A stretch of 64,000 bases of DNA from Xenoacremonium recifei (taxonomy: Eukaryota; Ascomycota; Sordariomycetes; Hypocreales; Nectriaceae), in NCBI GenBank assembly GCA_012184525.1, contig WOFQ01000001.1:1612001-1676000 (forward strand). Direction: 5' to 3'. A model generated the notes under the pieces. The model saw nothing but the letters and a program-made list of their open reading frames with translations, was not told the origin of the DNA and did no database searches. The stretch's first letter is position 1. Every line of letters starts with the position of its first letter. Both the position numbers and the translations under genes were made by a program. Shown here piece by piece: positions 1-11,568 of this stretch.

Positions 1-710
1 GATTTTGGTGGTCTCATTGTATCTGCAACTCGATTTCCTCCTGCAGAAGGTAGAAGAGGCGGTGGGATTAAATACGAACTGAGACCCTCGCACATGGACG
101 GATTGTGTGAGCATCCAGCCGCAGTGCCCAGGCCGCTATGGATCGCTAATTCATGCATCTAGAAGGTCTAGACTGCTCGAGGTTATTTTTAAGCCTAAAT
201 CATGTTTGCATCCGATTCGATATGGCTCGAGATGGTGGAGAACTTGACTTTCAGCTTGGACGGTAAGTATCACTAGGTCTCATCCAATAACATCAGCTAA
301 GCTTCCCAATTGAGCGCTGGCCATCCATGTCGGGATTCTACGCTTGAATGGACCCCGTTCAAGGGATGCGCCACGGCGCCTAATCCTTAGAGTCATGCAT
401 ACTCTTCGCATGGGATCCCTTGACTTAGATAACAAAACCCCCGAGTAATAAAGATGTCTTCTATAATATAAAAGATAGTTTTTATAACTAATAGGTTAGG
501 GATAGGGCTGTGATAAGGAATAGGGATATAGCTAAGGGATGGGGATCTGGCTGAGGGTTATGTACAGCTGTAGCTTAGTAAGTATGGCTCATATTTTACT
601 CTGGAGAAATAATAGGGGAGAAAAATGCTAATAAGCGACTTATGACGAGCTATGAGACGTGTAAGAGGAATAATGCATGCTCTAAAGTCTATAGTGTTAG
701 GTAGATCTAA
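1..710. other. Left-edge intergenic region, AT-rich in its right half
   Basis: I see no convincing coding frame here. The first 400 bases have ordinary composition. From about 420 to 700 the DNA is AT-rich and contains short degenerate phrases such as GGTTAGGGATAGGG and GATAAGGAATAGGGAT, near 495-550. These resemble, in reverse complement, the 19-bp tandem repeat near 54.05 kb. This may be an old degraded repeat. The region also serves as the 3' flank of the oxidoreductase gene on the minus strand. Confidence 0.5.
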
Positions 711-2204
711 TTAAAGGCGTGCTGCAGCTCTTTGAACCCTTTTCTGAGTATACTCGAAGCACTCTGGGAGTCCAGTTGAGCTCCACGACTCTCCGATGAT
801 CAGCTTCGCCAAGCCCGGAGCACATGTAAATGCTCTGGCCATTCCTGGAATATTAGTTAGCTAATTTCTTCGTTTTGTGTCTGCGATTTTCCCTGCAGCC
901 ACTCACCATGCCCGTTGAAACCAGCACAAATCCACTGTCCTTCAAGCCCCGGAATAGCACCAATGAGAGGCACATGGTCCGGAGTCACTCCAATAATTCC
1001 GACCCAAGCATAGTCAAGTCCTTCCCCAGGTCGAAGAGATTTCTCGTCAGTATGCGCAAGAGCCAGAAATTCGTTTGTAGCATTCTTTGCAATAGATTCA
1101 TTGACTGTAGTAGCATCGTCGAATGACACGCGATCTATTGACTCTGCTTCTGCTTGCGTTCGAGTACCCGAGCCGCCGAAAAAGATGGTTCCATCCGCTA
1201 CCCTTGGGTTTACTGAGAAGTAGTTGTCGCGGGCATATCTCAGCGACATGGTGCTTCGAATCATTTCGTTGCTAGAGAGAGAACTTGTTGGAATGAAGGA
1301 GTGCACTTGTGACCATCGCGATGTTAAGAAATCGGTCAACTGTGGGAGCAGCGCCGCCGCATAGGCGTTCGTGCAGTGGACAACAATCTTGGCGGTAATA
1401 TTTCCTCGGGGTGTATGGACATCCCAGCTTGTCGTGGTTGATCCATCACTGGCTTGATGCTTAACCACTTGAGTTGCTGGGCAGTGAGTCCATAGTCTCA
1501 CCCCTTGAGAAATGAGATGAGTAAGAATCCATTGTGTCAACTTTGCAGGGTGGTTAGAGCCTGCGGGCCACTCATACGCGGCAAATGCTTTGGGATGTCT
1601 TGTTCTTGACTTTGCTTCGGACCCCTGGTATACCGTAATGTGAGAAGCGTCGCCGCCAGCCGCCTTGAAAGATTCGAATGCGTTTGCCATGGAGTCCGCA
1701 TACGCCTGAGTAAGACAAGTCTCGATTGTGGTCGTGTGGTGGAAGTCACACTGTATACCATTTGACGTTATGAACTCCATTGCCTTCTGGAGATGGAGCT
1801 TCTCGTCCGCCAAGATCTTCACAGCTTGATCAGATCCAAGTTTGGCAGCAAACCCGGGAAATCCAGGAAATGCATCTATTGAGTTAAATTAGACATTAGT
1901 ACATCAGAAGAAATATAGAAAGAAGCAGGTATTTTGCATTACCAGGACGAATATGCCCGGCGTTCCTGCCAGTGGCACCAGACACGGCTTCTCTTGCTTC
2001 AAGAATCACGATGTCTTGGCCTTTGACTCCGCTTTGGGTCAATTCCCACGCAACAAGGGACCCTATGATACCGGAGCCGATGATTGCGTATGGAACAGAA
2101 GACGGAACATCGTTATGCTGGTTCTCATTTAAATGAGGAAAAGCCCTAGTGGTCCTATGCCAGTATGACAAGCTAGGAGAAGGGACTGGAAGTGAGGGAT
2201 ACAT
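711..2204 (-). CDS. FAD-dependent oxidoreductase, DAO (DadA/glycine oxidase-like) family
   Basis: Predicted flavoenzyme of 454 aa that oxidises an amino acid or another small amine; the substrate is unknown. Exons (minus strand) are 2204-1943, 1875-907 and 844-711. Both introns (1876-1942 and 845-906) have GT-AG ends and keep the frame. The last exon restores the family's C-terminal GHGM segment, which is lost if the second intron is read through. A dinucleotide-binding motif, GSGIIG, lies at residues 43-48. It is followed by the ATGRNAGH stretch typical of fungal DAO proteins, and the C-terminal FAD-closing region reads GFNGHG. No signal peptide is evident. The gene diverges from an MFS transporter across about 400 bp, which suggests joint control and a shared substrate. 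The family assignment is firm. The exact start is likely but not proven. Confidence 0.88.
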
Positions 2205-2611
2205 GGTTGCACGAATCGGGCTTCAGTAGTGCTTGACTAGTTATCGCATCGATCTGAGATGGAGGGGACAGGAAAGGCAGGAGTTCTGTGTTATACCAGT
2301 ATTCGAACTTATAGAGGCGGCGCATCCCGACACCCATGTTGCTAGCGGAGCTCCCTCCGCGCCGGGGCCGGAGGCGGGATCTTGATAGCGGAGCTGATAG
2401 CGGAGCGGCGCCGCCGCAAAAAGTCGGGATCCTCCGCCCTGATCTCTGCTTGACTTGGAACCCCAGATATGGAAGCACTTGAGAGGAAACAATGAAATGC
2501 GGGGTTGAGAAACAGATATATTCCCCCAGTCCAGTCCCTGCTGTTTTTCTCAATCAATGAAGTCTCTCATCTAACTTTCTACCGAGTACTTTCTTGTCAA
2601 AGTTACCAACG
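2205..2611. promoter_or_regulatory. Divergent promoter with repeated CGG-type motifs
   Basis: This 407-bp region separates the starts of the oxidoreductase (-) and the transporter (+). A GC-rich patch at 2341-2440 stands out from AT-richer flanks. It holds three copies of TAGCGGAGC (2343-2351, 2386-2394, 2398-2406), the last two inside a perfect 12-bp tandem TGATAGCGGAGC. It also holds inverted CGG pairs: CGG-N8-CCG at 2346-2359 and CGG-N6-CCG at 2425-2436. Inverted CGG triplets are the classic target of Zn2Cys6 dimers, and N6 spacing is that of the Ppr1/UaY class. A Zn2Cys6 gene lies 3 kb away. Binding by that protein is inference. Confidence 0.5.
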
Positions 2612-4670
2612 ATGTGGCCTTTCTCGAGCAAGTCTCAAAATGCTTCCCAGCATCCACAGTCAATCAACGAGGCGTCTCTCGTGAGACGTTTGGATATGTT
2701 TCTACTCACGTTTGGCTGCATCTCACAAGGTAATAACAACTGGGCTGTGATCCAAGTTCTCCGCTAACAGCCCCTTCTTCCAGTGATCAAGTATGCCCAG
2801 ACGGCCTCATATATCCCTTAATCAAACATTCTAATGCCTGTCAGATTCCTCGACCAGACAAATATCCAGAATGCCTATGTTTCGGGAATGAAAGAAGACC
2901 TCGACCTATATGGCAATGAGCTCAACTAGTAAGTATTACTTATGCACTGTTCCCAGAAGCTGCAATAGTTCCTAATGGCTCTTCTAGCTTTACAACCTAC
3001 TTCAACATCGGCTACTGCATCATGCTCATTCCGTCGCAAATCATCTTGACATATGTGAGGCCCAGCTACTGGTTGCCCGGGCTAGAAATTGTATGGGGAA
3101 TTCTCACTGGGCTACTGGCGACTGTGAATAATGCAAAGCAAGTTTATGCTATTCGAGTCTTTGTTGGTCTTTGCGAAAGCAGTGCTTGGCCCGGGATGAT
3201 GACCATTTTAAGTAAGCCCCAATACTCCTCGCCTAGCTGTGCCGTCATTCCCAGTTCCCAAGATATTGATAACGTATAGTGCATTGGTATACCCCCATGG
3301 AGCTTGCCAAGCGAATGGCATTTTATCACTCATGCCAGTCAATCGGGAGTATGATGTCCGGTGCGATGCAAGCCGCTATAAGCAGTACCTTGCACGACTC
3401 GCATGGAATTGCTGGTTGGAGGTGCTTATCCTACTCCTACCCGATCCTTTCACTCCTAGCCTGAGCTTTTATGCTAACGCAGCTATCAGGTGGCTGTTCA
3501 TTATCAACTCCATCATGACGGTAGTTGTCGGTTTACTCGGATTCGTAATGCTGCCTGATTATCCGAACCGTCCAAACCCGCGAGCACTATGGTTTACCAG
3601 GGGGCATGCTGAACTTGCCTTGGAAAGACTTGTTCGCCACGGCCGCACAAGGCCTTCACCAATCTCCTGGGCTGGTGCTAGGTATGTCAAGACTCTACAT
3701 GTCACGAGTCCAAGTGCGCTGACAACTTGACACTAAATAGGCGCACCTTCAAATCCTGGATTACTCTCATCGTGCCTATCCTGTATGGTTGCACTGTTCT
3801 CGGATCCTACGGGGTTACGTACTTTTCGCTCTTTCTCTCGACCCTCACCAATGCAGACGGCTCAAAGACTTGGAGCGTTGCAAAGGTCAATGCGATTCCG
3901 ATAGGAGGTCGAGCTATTCAAGTGGTCTTTGTCTGGGTCTGGGCTATATTGTCCGACTTTTTCCAGATACGATGGCAACTCATCATAGCGCAGACTATGC
4001 TCGCACTCATCCCGACGATTATGCTAAGCGTCTGGACATCAATGCCAGACCAAACACCACTCGGAGTAGCTTATGCAGGATTCTTCTTGAATTTCATGGT
4101 TCTGGGAACAGCCCCGTTGATTTTCTCATGGCTAGCAGACATGTAGGGCCTTGTGTTTCCTGCGTTCCTTGGAATTGTCATGGCTGATATTTGGTAGTAT
4201 CCCGCAAGATCCCGAGGCACGCGCCCTCGTCGTTGGTGTTTCCATAACATTGGATTATGCCATCCAAGCTTGGTCCAATGAGCTCATGTGGTCTGCCAAA
4301 GAAGCTCCATATTGTACGAAACTCCAGTCTTTCTTACCAGCGCATCTTCATTATTCATTGAGCTAATTCTTCCTATAGATAGTGTCGGTTGGAAAGTTTC
4401 AGCTGGCCTCATGGCGGCAGCAAGTATTATGGTGTTAGTGCTACGTGTAGCTGACTCCCTCATTTTCCGGTATGAATTTGAAAATCATCCGCATCATCCA
4501 CATCCTGCTGACCCCCCTTTGCTAGAAAACAACGAGAGGCATTCGATGTTATACAAGCAGAGGCAGAGGCTGAGGCTGAAGATAATGAGGGTGAAGAAAT
4601 TTTGAAGGCTAAACAGACTCTCAAAGCGCAAGCTGTGGGTTCAAGCTCTCGGCCGCAAAGTCCTAGATAG
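2612..4670 (+). CDS. MFS transporter, allantoate permease (Dal5/ACS) family
   Basis: Plasma-membrane permease of 506 aa, probably for an organic anion or nitrogenous compound. Ten exons were assembled: 2612-2729, 2784-2790, 2845-2928, 2988-3211, 3280-3421, 3490-3681, 3741-4142, 4198-4313, 4379-4469 and 4526-4670. All junctions are GT-AG and keep phase. The joined protein shows the ACS-family landmarks: KFLDQTNIQNAYVSGMKEDL near residue 42, CESSAWPGMM, WYTPMELAKRMAFYHS, GWRWLFIIN, LPDYPN, and QAWSNELMW toward the end. About twelve membrane helices are expected. The cytoplasmic tail is rich in Glu/Ala and ends at TAG 4668-4670. Exon 2 is only 7 nt; without it the frame is lost. The gene is paired with the divergent oxidoreductase and followed by a regulator. 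The transported compound cannot be read from sequence. Confidence 0.9.
2784..2790 (+). other. 7-nt microexon of the MFS transporter gene
   Basis: The exon TGATCAA lies between an intron ending TTCTTCCAG and one starting GTATGC. It supplies two nucleotides of a Val codon, an Ile codon and two nucleotides of a Lys codon, joining the first helix to the conserved FLDQTN motif. Both flanking introns have plausible branch points (CTAAC at about 2764, CTAAT at about 2831). Confidence 0.75.
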
Positions 4671-5536
4671 GCTATTTATCTTCTCACACTACGTAAGGAT
4701 GAGTACAGGAGTCTGTCGATTGGTATTTCATTCATCGAAAGATGACCGACTCGGTTACCAGTAGTTCATGATTAGTGCAAAGGGAAACACATAGAAGGAT
4801 GAGAGCGCGGGGCTATGTTGGGGGCTTTTTTTTATCCTGTCGTAGCTTCGATATACTTACTCACGGTGTTACTTGTGAGGACACGATTGCTTTTTGAATC
4901 ATGTAATCGCTTGTGTATCCTCTGTTGACCTATCTTTGCTAACTTCCTATAAAACTTCAGTACGCTTGACGTGAGGTGCGTAAAAGCCGAAAATAGAAAC
5001 TCAAAGTCTGTCAAAGTGACCTTTTCTCGCGGATCACAACAACTGGAATTCAGACGATTAGCATTGCGGGCTTGGGGTATCTAATCGGGGCTCATAAGAT
5101 GGTGAAAAGCGATATTACTCAAGTCACCGAAAGAAGCCACGATCATTGCATGGCGGAGATGATATTTTTGATAAAAAGGGGTTTATTTGTACATAAGCAG
5201 CGCCATCCGCTACGATCAGAGGCTTGAGTCCGGCCTCGTTTTTGGGCGTTGCGCTATTATTATGTGGCTGCGTTCGGAGGCAAGGCAATCCATTCTTTTG
5301 TTGTACTGGAATACCATTCGGGCATCAATTCTGAGATAAAGCGGGTAGAAGCGGCAGGATGCAACCTAAGAGAGACAATGGAGGAGTAGAATGTCACCCG
5401 TCTTATCCTAAGCTGCGGGTATTCGCCGGACCCCGTTATCCAGGCATGGTCTTTTAGGCGACTACAGCAATGTAGGTCGTCAACTCATTGGCGCACTTCT
5501 ATACTACAAACATGCCTCGGATCCATTCGCACCGCC
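4671..5536. other. Intergenic region between transporter and regulator
   Basis: This holds the transporter's 3' flank (a T-run near 4827-4834) and the promoter of the Zn2Cys6 gene. I see no coding frame with family similarity and no RNA gene. Confidence 0.5.
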
Positions 5537-7931
5537 ATGTCGAATACCTCAAGCGCAGGACGATCGAGCGTGACAGCCTGCTTGCGATGTAGACAGAAGA
5601 AGAAAAGATGTGACCAAGGCACGCCAGTAAGCGCTTCCTCCAGGGCGGTTCACTCTAAGTGACCCGCTTCCCCCTCGCGCATGCCATCGAGTCTCCTCTA
5701 ACGCTCGCAGAAATGCCGTCTATGTCGACTTGCTGGTGTAGATTGTGTGGGCTACGATCCTATAGCCGGGAGAGCAGTGCCACGAAGGTATGCTGCGCAG
5801 CAAGCTCTGCGTTAACTATTCCAACCTCCCTTCACAGCGCTACTCTTCACCAAAATACATAGACTGACGTTCCTGAACGACAGTTATGTCAGAAGCCTTG
5901 AAGATCGAGTTGCTTATCTCGAAATGAAACTCCAGGAACGAAGTAACAGTAATTCTGAGGATGTCGAACTTGATCAGGACCAAAGGACACCATCAACGAG
6001 TTAGTCTCCTGTGTCTAGTCGCCGACAGTCGCCAATCTATCAGACCAAAACTAACTTTGCCAGGGCAAAGCACTGAAATTGAATCAGAGGCAAGAGGCGC
6101 GGCGAATACAGTCCTCAACTTGGCACAAAACTCACCGAGACAAGAGCCTACCTTTTCTAAGCTCTTCTTGAGCGAACTCATGAGATACAAGACATTCCCT
6201 TCTTTACAGAGAAACGGACTTACCCCAGAAATCGTCTCAGAACTCCCAACATCGTCTAATCCAGTCGTGACTTCAAACGCAAGTCCTGCGACACTCCCGA
6301 GTCGAGATACCGCAAGAAACCTTGTCAAAGCCTACTTCCAGCTCACAAAGGCCAACATGCCATTGCTACATGAACCGAGCTTTGAACAAAAGCTAGAGTC
6401 TCTTTACCTGTTACCGCCGACTATCGACTTCGCCTCGACGCATGCAAGTACAGCCACACAAATGGCTGTCTTCTTCGTTTTCGAGGTATTTGCGGTTGCA
6501 GTCTTGTCGATGCAGAAGCGGGATCCTTCTACCGTCCCTACTTCGCTAGCAGACCAATACCACAGAATTGCGCTCGTTGCCCTGAACGAGGCCGGTCGCT
6601 CCGACAACTTGGAAGGCGTGCAAGCCCTACTTCTCCTGGCTCAATACTCCTATCACCACCCAACCCTCTGGTCAGTCTGGAAACTCGTAGGCGCGGCACT
6701 TCGTCTCGCTGTCGAGTTAGGACTACACCAGGAGCCGTCTCCAGACTCTCTCGATCCATTAGCTATAGACATCAGACGAAGAACTTTTTGGGTTGCGTAT
6801 GGCATGGACCGAAATCTTTCGACAGCATTGGGTTTACCAACTGGTCTCTCAGATGGAGCGATAACAGTCAAGGTAAGGATACTTTGCGCTCTCGCTTGCT
6901 ACGAATACCGTGCAACTAACTTCCACCAGTTTCCCAATGATTCATTTGACGAGTTCATCACCACAGAAGGCATCGTGGATCCGGCCGAGAAAAATCCGTC
7001 AATCTCGAAAGTTTTGGCTCTTCATCTTCTCCGTTATCGTCAAATACAGTCTATGATCCAGACAGTTCTGCAACAACATCCACCTCCTCCCTATGGAGGT
7101 GTCAATTATGAGCAGTGGCAGGTTCAGATGCGGGAGCGTATTGACGCGTGGTATGAGGCTACACCCCCTGGCGACAGTCTCGGTGCATTTGAGAAAGGTG
7201 TCGTCGAGCGATTTGAAGCGTCGTATCAAACGGCAATCTTTCACCTCTATCGTCCTTCTGCCAATATTCCACATCCCTCCGACTCTCAGCTCCTGACAAT
7301 GGCCCAAGCTGCAACTAGGATGATCAAGCTGTACCGTCAATTTTTCCGTGAACACAGCTTGACCATATATTGGCAGGCGATGGAAAATGTCTTCTCTGCG
7401 GGGACTTCTCTCCTATTTGGCTTTGTCCAGTCCCCCAATGTCAGAGCTTTCATGAGTCTTTCTACGCTTGAGTCACTCATCCACTCATGCTCTTCCGTTC
7501 TCTGGGGCATGGCAGAGCGATTTCCCTCATTCCAAAATAAGCGTGACGCCTTTGATGAGATTGTTTCGAAGACGCTCGCCGATCTCAAAGCCAATGTTGC
7601 TGTGAATAACGGCATGAATCCGGGTTCTGGGGAAGTCATTGACTCAAATTGGTGGAATAGTACACCGACTGACACCAACCACTCCGCCTCACCGAATGAC
7701 TCTCTTTCGCATCACAAGTCCATTTTGTATGTCTGCACATCCTAGAGCCCTGATAATTCAATGAGCTAACGCGTTTCTAGCGACCAATCTCTTGGTAATA
7801 CTCTGGCAACCCCAGCTATGCAATATCAGTATCAGGGGTCTGGAGACTCGTTTGAGCTTGGAGACTTCGATGCTTCTGACTTTAATTGGGACGCTATAAC
7901 AGGCGAGAGTATCTCGTTTCCGGTGGTTTGA
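5537..7931 (+). CDS. Zn(II)2Cys6 transcription factor with fungal-specific TF domain
   Basis: Nuclear DNA-binding regulator of 679 aa. Exons: 5537-5626, 5711-5787, 5884-5999, 6064-6872, 6930-7726 and 7781-7931, all phase-consistent. The N-terminus carries a complete binuclear cluster (Cys pattern CX2CX6C then CX2CX6C, residues about 15-43) assembled from exons 1 and 2. A short coiled-coil-like linker follows (SYVRSLEDRVAYLE). The central part is the fungal_trans (PF04082) domain, including LLLAQYSYHHP..WSVWKLVGAALRLAVELGLHQE and RRRTFWVAYGMDRNLSTALGLP. The last exon adds an acidic/aromatic tail with FELGDFDASDFNWDAI, a plausible activation segment. Reading through the intron at 6873-6929 inserts foreign residues into the conserved domain, which supports splicing. 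It probably controls the neighbouring transporter and oxidoreductase; that is inference from position and motif type. Confidence 0.9.
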
Positions 7932-8418
7932 TACTACCCCGAGCCTTTATCCACAGATCAAGATTGGATGCAAGAGCTAAGGCAGTGCTGGAGATACGCG
8001 AGAATCCAAGCCCAAAATCTATTTTCATTTTGTCATGAAGCGCAAGGCCTGCAAGTCAGGAGTAAATTTAAGACGAGATATAGCACGGGGCATCATCTAC
8101 TAAGATTGGCATCGAAGTAGCGACATATATGGATCAAGAGAAATAGCTTAAATGCCTAACTTAGCAGCATAGCGATTTGGATGAGGCATTGGATGAAGGA
8201 TAGGGTTCAGGTCAGGCATATACCCCTACATTATTTTAAGTAGACATCAGAGCTTTTATAATTTCATTTGACTGGACAAGGTATTCCAAGGAAATTGTAT
8301 GACTATTAATTGCTTTCTTGCTCCGTTCTTCAAGAGATATCTCAACTCTAACATGCGGAACCAATTTTATGGCCCGTCGGTTCAGCCGATTAAAACCCAA
8401 TGGAATAAGTTAGTGACA
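7932..8418. other. Convergent intergenic region
   Basis: 3' flanks of the regulator (+) and the MARVEL-like gene (-). AT-rich from about 8120. No gene is supported. Confidence 0.5.
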
Positions 8419-9298
8419 CTACTCGTAAGGCGGACCTGTAACCAAATACTGATGAGACAGTCGACCCTCATGCTCTTGTAGCAGCTGCGCTTGTGCCGCC
8501 GTAGGGGGGCTATATAGCTGCCGTGGGTTGTACGCGGTGTCTTGACCGAACGTGAGACCTACTTGCGGAACAGCTTCGTAATCTAGCTTCCCTTGAGCCT
8601 CGAAGTCGGTTTGGTATGGTACAGTAGTCAGCCTTATGCGCTTGCTATGATGTCCAGCTCGGCGATGGCGACAGACAACGACTGAGTGGATGATCAGGGA
8701 GATCTTGAAGAAGAGACTTCATCGCCATTAGGTAAATGAACCTTCAAAGAACTTCAGATTGAAGGGAGGGAAACATACAACTGAATTGCAGCCAACACTG
8801 ATGCAGTGGCTAGGATACACCCATAGACCAAATCCGATCCCGTGAGACCGACGTAGGAGCAGTTATCGTCGTAGCACCAACTTGTGCCGTTGGTCCAGTA
8901 TACTTCGGTCTGCGCTGCAAGGAGAGCAAATGCAGCTACCCAGAGAATATAGAGAAAAATCTCAAAGGCGAGGACAGCCCAATAATTGTAGGTCTGCGGT
9001 GCGCAAGAGGGTGCCAAAATAAGCCAGACAGTGACGATGAGTGTAATAGCGGACTAGATCATTTCACCAAGTCAGTGATTCGTGCATTCGAGAAAGGGCC
9101 CTAGAGCTTTAAAAGGTGGTTTCCTACTGTAGCAAGCATCAAGCAGTCGCCCGAGAATGCAAGGATGTAAATGGCGTATGAGCAGAGGCCCATGATGGCA
9201 ATGCTGTTGGCAAACTGGAGAATTCGTAGAATAATGAAGCCAGAGGGATAATTGGGAATATGTTCCCTGCCTCTGTCGCGATGAGCTTCTCGAGACAT
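8419..9298 (-). CDS. Four-helix MARVEL-like integral membrane protein
   Basis: Predicted membrane protein of 247 aa. Exons (minus strand): 9298-9128, 9053-8779 and 8716-8419; introns 9054-9127 and 8717-8778 are GT-AG. Four hydrophobic helices are visible: RILQFANSIAIMGLCSYAIYI, ITLIVTVWLILA, YWAVLAFEIFLYILWVAAFALLA, and a last helix after the VYGCILATASVLAAIQ stretch that continues across intron 2 into FLFFKISLIIHSV. A loop with paired cysteines (WCYDDNCSY) sits between helices three and four. The third exon supplies a hydrophilic tail of about 90 residues, typical of fungal MARVEL-family proteins. The start at 9298 has a good context (A at -3). The open frame extends upstream to about 9403 but without an ATG. 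The function is unknown; the family is often linked to membrane apposition and vesicle traffic. Confidence 0.75.
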
Positions 9299-10415
9299 CG
9301 TGATTTTCTCGGTGATTGGGACTAAGCGAAACGATGTTGGCCTCTTCCGCGCAAGGTGCTCGTCCTTTTTGCTTGGGCTTACTACTTTGGATCTGGCTTT
9401 CAACCAAATGTCTTCTCAATGCTTAGGAGGCAAGCAAATGTATTAGATAAATGAGAGAGAAACCAGGTATTTGAATACTGATTACCATCAGGCCTGGGGC
9501 AGCCTACATCTTTAAACGAAATTCCAGCAAACTTCACTCCAACATTGCCAATGTTCAAGCAATTGTTCGAGCAGGCCCGAGGTCTCTCTCCGAATTAGAA
9601 CCGAGGCAGAGCCCATTCCCATGCATCAGACCTCTTCCTCCAGGCGCAGAGGAGGCTTCGCGCCAAGCTAGGACGTGGCTGGTCAGGCCCAGAGACCTTA
9701 CGCTGGAGCCCAGAAAGGCGCCACAGGAGAAGGCGGGTCATTTCAGTACGATTATGCAGAAGAGTGAGGACAATTTTGGCTGTACTGGAGGATGCGGTTG
9801 GTCCATATGGTGATATTTGTGGGATTTAGTGAGGCTCAGTCGACTTATGGCCAGTGCATCGTCATCTCGTGAATGATGACCAACAACGGACCATTTATAG
9901 AACTTGACAACCAACACCGGACGTTAAGAACCTCTTTAAGTATTGCTTTGTAAGTATAGAGAGATGCGCTAAGATGTTGAAATTCCATTGCATCTCACTG
10001 CCAAAGGTAGTCGTTGGGACATACGTCGGTGCTTGCTGACAAAAAGGCCATTATGATCCTTCGCTTTGGTGGCTTCGAAGTGATCCTATTGCTTCGCCCG
10101 GACCCATCTAATAGCCAACTACCGTTGTCAACTTAAGCACAGGATGCACGAGACTGGTCGACGCAAAGTATGCGAGCCCCGTAGGAGCTTGTTAGGGAAA
10201 CACAGTTTAAATCGATCCAGTTGGCAAATAGAATTGCAACATTAATCAATAGATGGAGCAGTACGTTGCGTCCGCAGATGCGACGTCGGCAGAGGCACTG
10301 AAAGTGCACCAGAAAAAGGCATCGCATCAAAAGGAGTCTTCTTCATATCTAAGTCAGCTCTATGAGTAAATCGTACATATATCTAGTCATCTCTGATCAA
10401 TACAACTCCACGCTC
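9299..10415. other. Intergenic region
   Basis: This holds the promoter of the MARVEL-like gene (minus strand) and the 3' flank of MCR1. No coding frame or RNA gene is supported. Confidence 0.5.
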
Positions 10416-11568
10416 TTAGAACTTGTACACCTGATCCTTCGAGTAACCCAACTCCTGGAGCGAGCCAGTCAGCTCACCCTGGTCCTTGGGGCTAACCTTG
10501 TTACCAGAGATAGCCTTCATCAGACCTGGAGGACCGCAAACAAAGACCTTGATGTTCTCGCTCTTGGGTTCAGGGAGGACCGTCTTGAGGAGCTCCTTGG
10601 AGATGAAACCACTGCCGCCAACCCACTCCTTGGGGGGCTTGTCGAGGACGTAGAAAGCGCGGAATCGCTGGGGGTAGGTGTTCTCGATCTCATCGAACTG
10701 CTTCTTGAGCAGGATGTCCTCCTCGGTGACGTTGCCGAAGACGAGAGTGACCTTGGTCTTGTCATTGGGGTTGTTGAAGATGGCGCGGACCAGTTGGTAC
10801 ATGGGGGTGATGCCAGTGCCGCCAGCCACCAGCGCAATGTGGTCGTGCTTGTTCTCGGTCCATTCGTACTTCGGGAGGGGGCCCTTGATATCGAGTCGCT
10901 GGCCGGGAGCCATGTTATGCATATGGGTGCTCATGGGACCGTTGGGATACTGCTTGACGAGGAGGTCGAGGAAGCCCTTTTCGCCTAGAAGTCTTCTTAG
11001 TACATATTCAACCAAAGATTAGATCTGTCCGCACATACTCTCATCGTTGATGGGGGTGTAAGGTCGCATCACAGCCTTCTCCATGTCAGGACCCTTGTAT
11101 TTGGTCAGGATAGCGCTGGCGACGGAGAGCCCGGAGACCTGGTCGGACTCAGGCAGCTCAAAGCGGAACTTCTTGGTGTTGTGGTTGACAATCTCGACCT
11201 CGGAAAGCTTCAGCGAGAGGAAGCCCTGGTCACCGCCGAGGAAGGCCTTCTTGGCCTCGGCGCCGACAGCCTGCTTGATCTCGGCCTCAGCCTTCTGCGC
11301 AGCCGGCGTGCCGCTCATGTACCAGTATCCAGCACCAGCCACAACCGCAGCACCCACGCCGAAGACGAGCGCATTGGAGCCGCCCTTGGCGCCAGCCTCG
11401 GAGGCGTAGCGGCGGACGTGCTGGGAGACGTTAGCCGTGCCATTGACGCCGTGGCATGACGCCTCGGGAAGCTCTGGTGGAGGGGGCGCGGTACGGGTTG
11501 CGCCACGGAGACATAACACGCACCTTGAGGGGCTGCTGGGCCGCACGGAACGCTGATCGGGCGTACAT
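10416..11568 (-). CDS. MCR1: NADH-cytochrome b5 reductase, mitochondrial
   Basis: FAD enzyme of 331 aa that passes electrons from NADH to cytochrome b5 or similar acceptors. Yeast Mcr1 is found at the outer membrane and in the intermembrane space. Exons (minus strand): 11568-11524, 11420-11039 and 10984-10416; introns 11421-11523 and 10985-11038. The N-terminus is basic (ARSAFRAAQQPLKHVRR), followed by a hydrophobic anchor at about residues 32-48. The FAD-binding RPYTP is at 134-138. The NADH-binding GGTGITPMYQLV starts at 197, and VFVCGPPG lies near the C-terminus. The first exon encodes only the presequence, so a model starting inside intron 1 would give a wrong N-terminus. Length and motif order match the family. 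Function is inferred from strong family identity. Confidence 0.93.

Noticed and set aside
711..9298. A secondary-metabolite gene cluster at the left end
   Set aside because: No polyketide synthase, peptide synthetase, terpene cyclase or prenyltransferase is present. The genes fit nutrient uptake and oxidation better.
10362..10988. 208-codon plus-strand frame opposite MCR1
   Set aside because: It is the antisense shadow of the conserved MCR1 coding exon.
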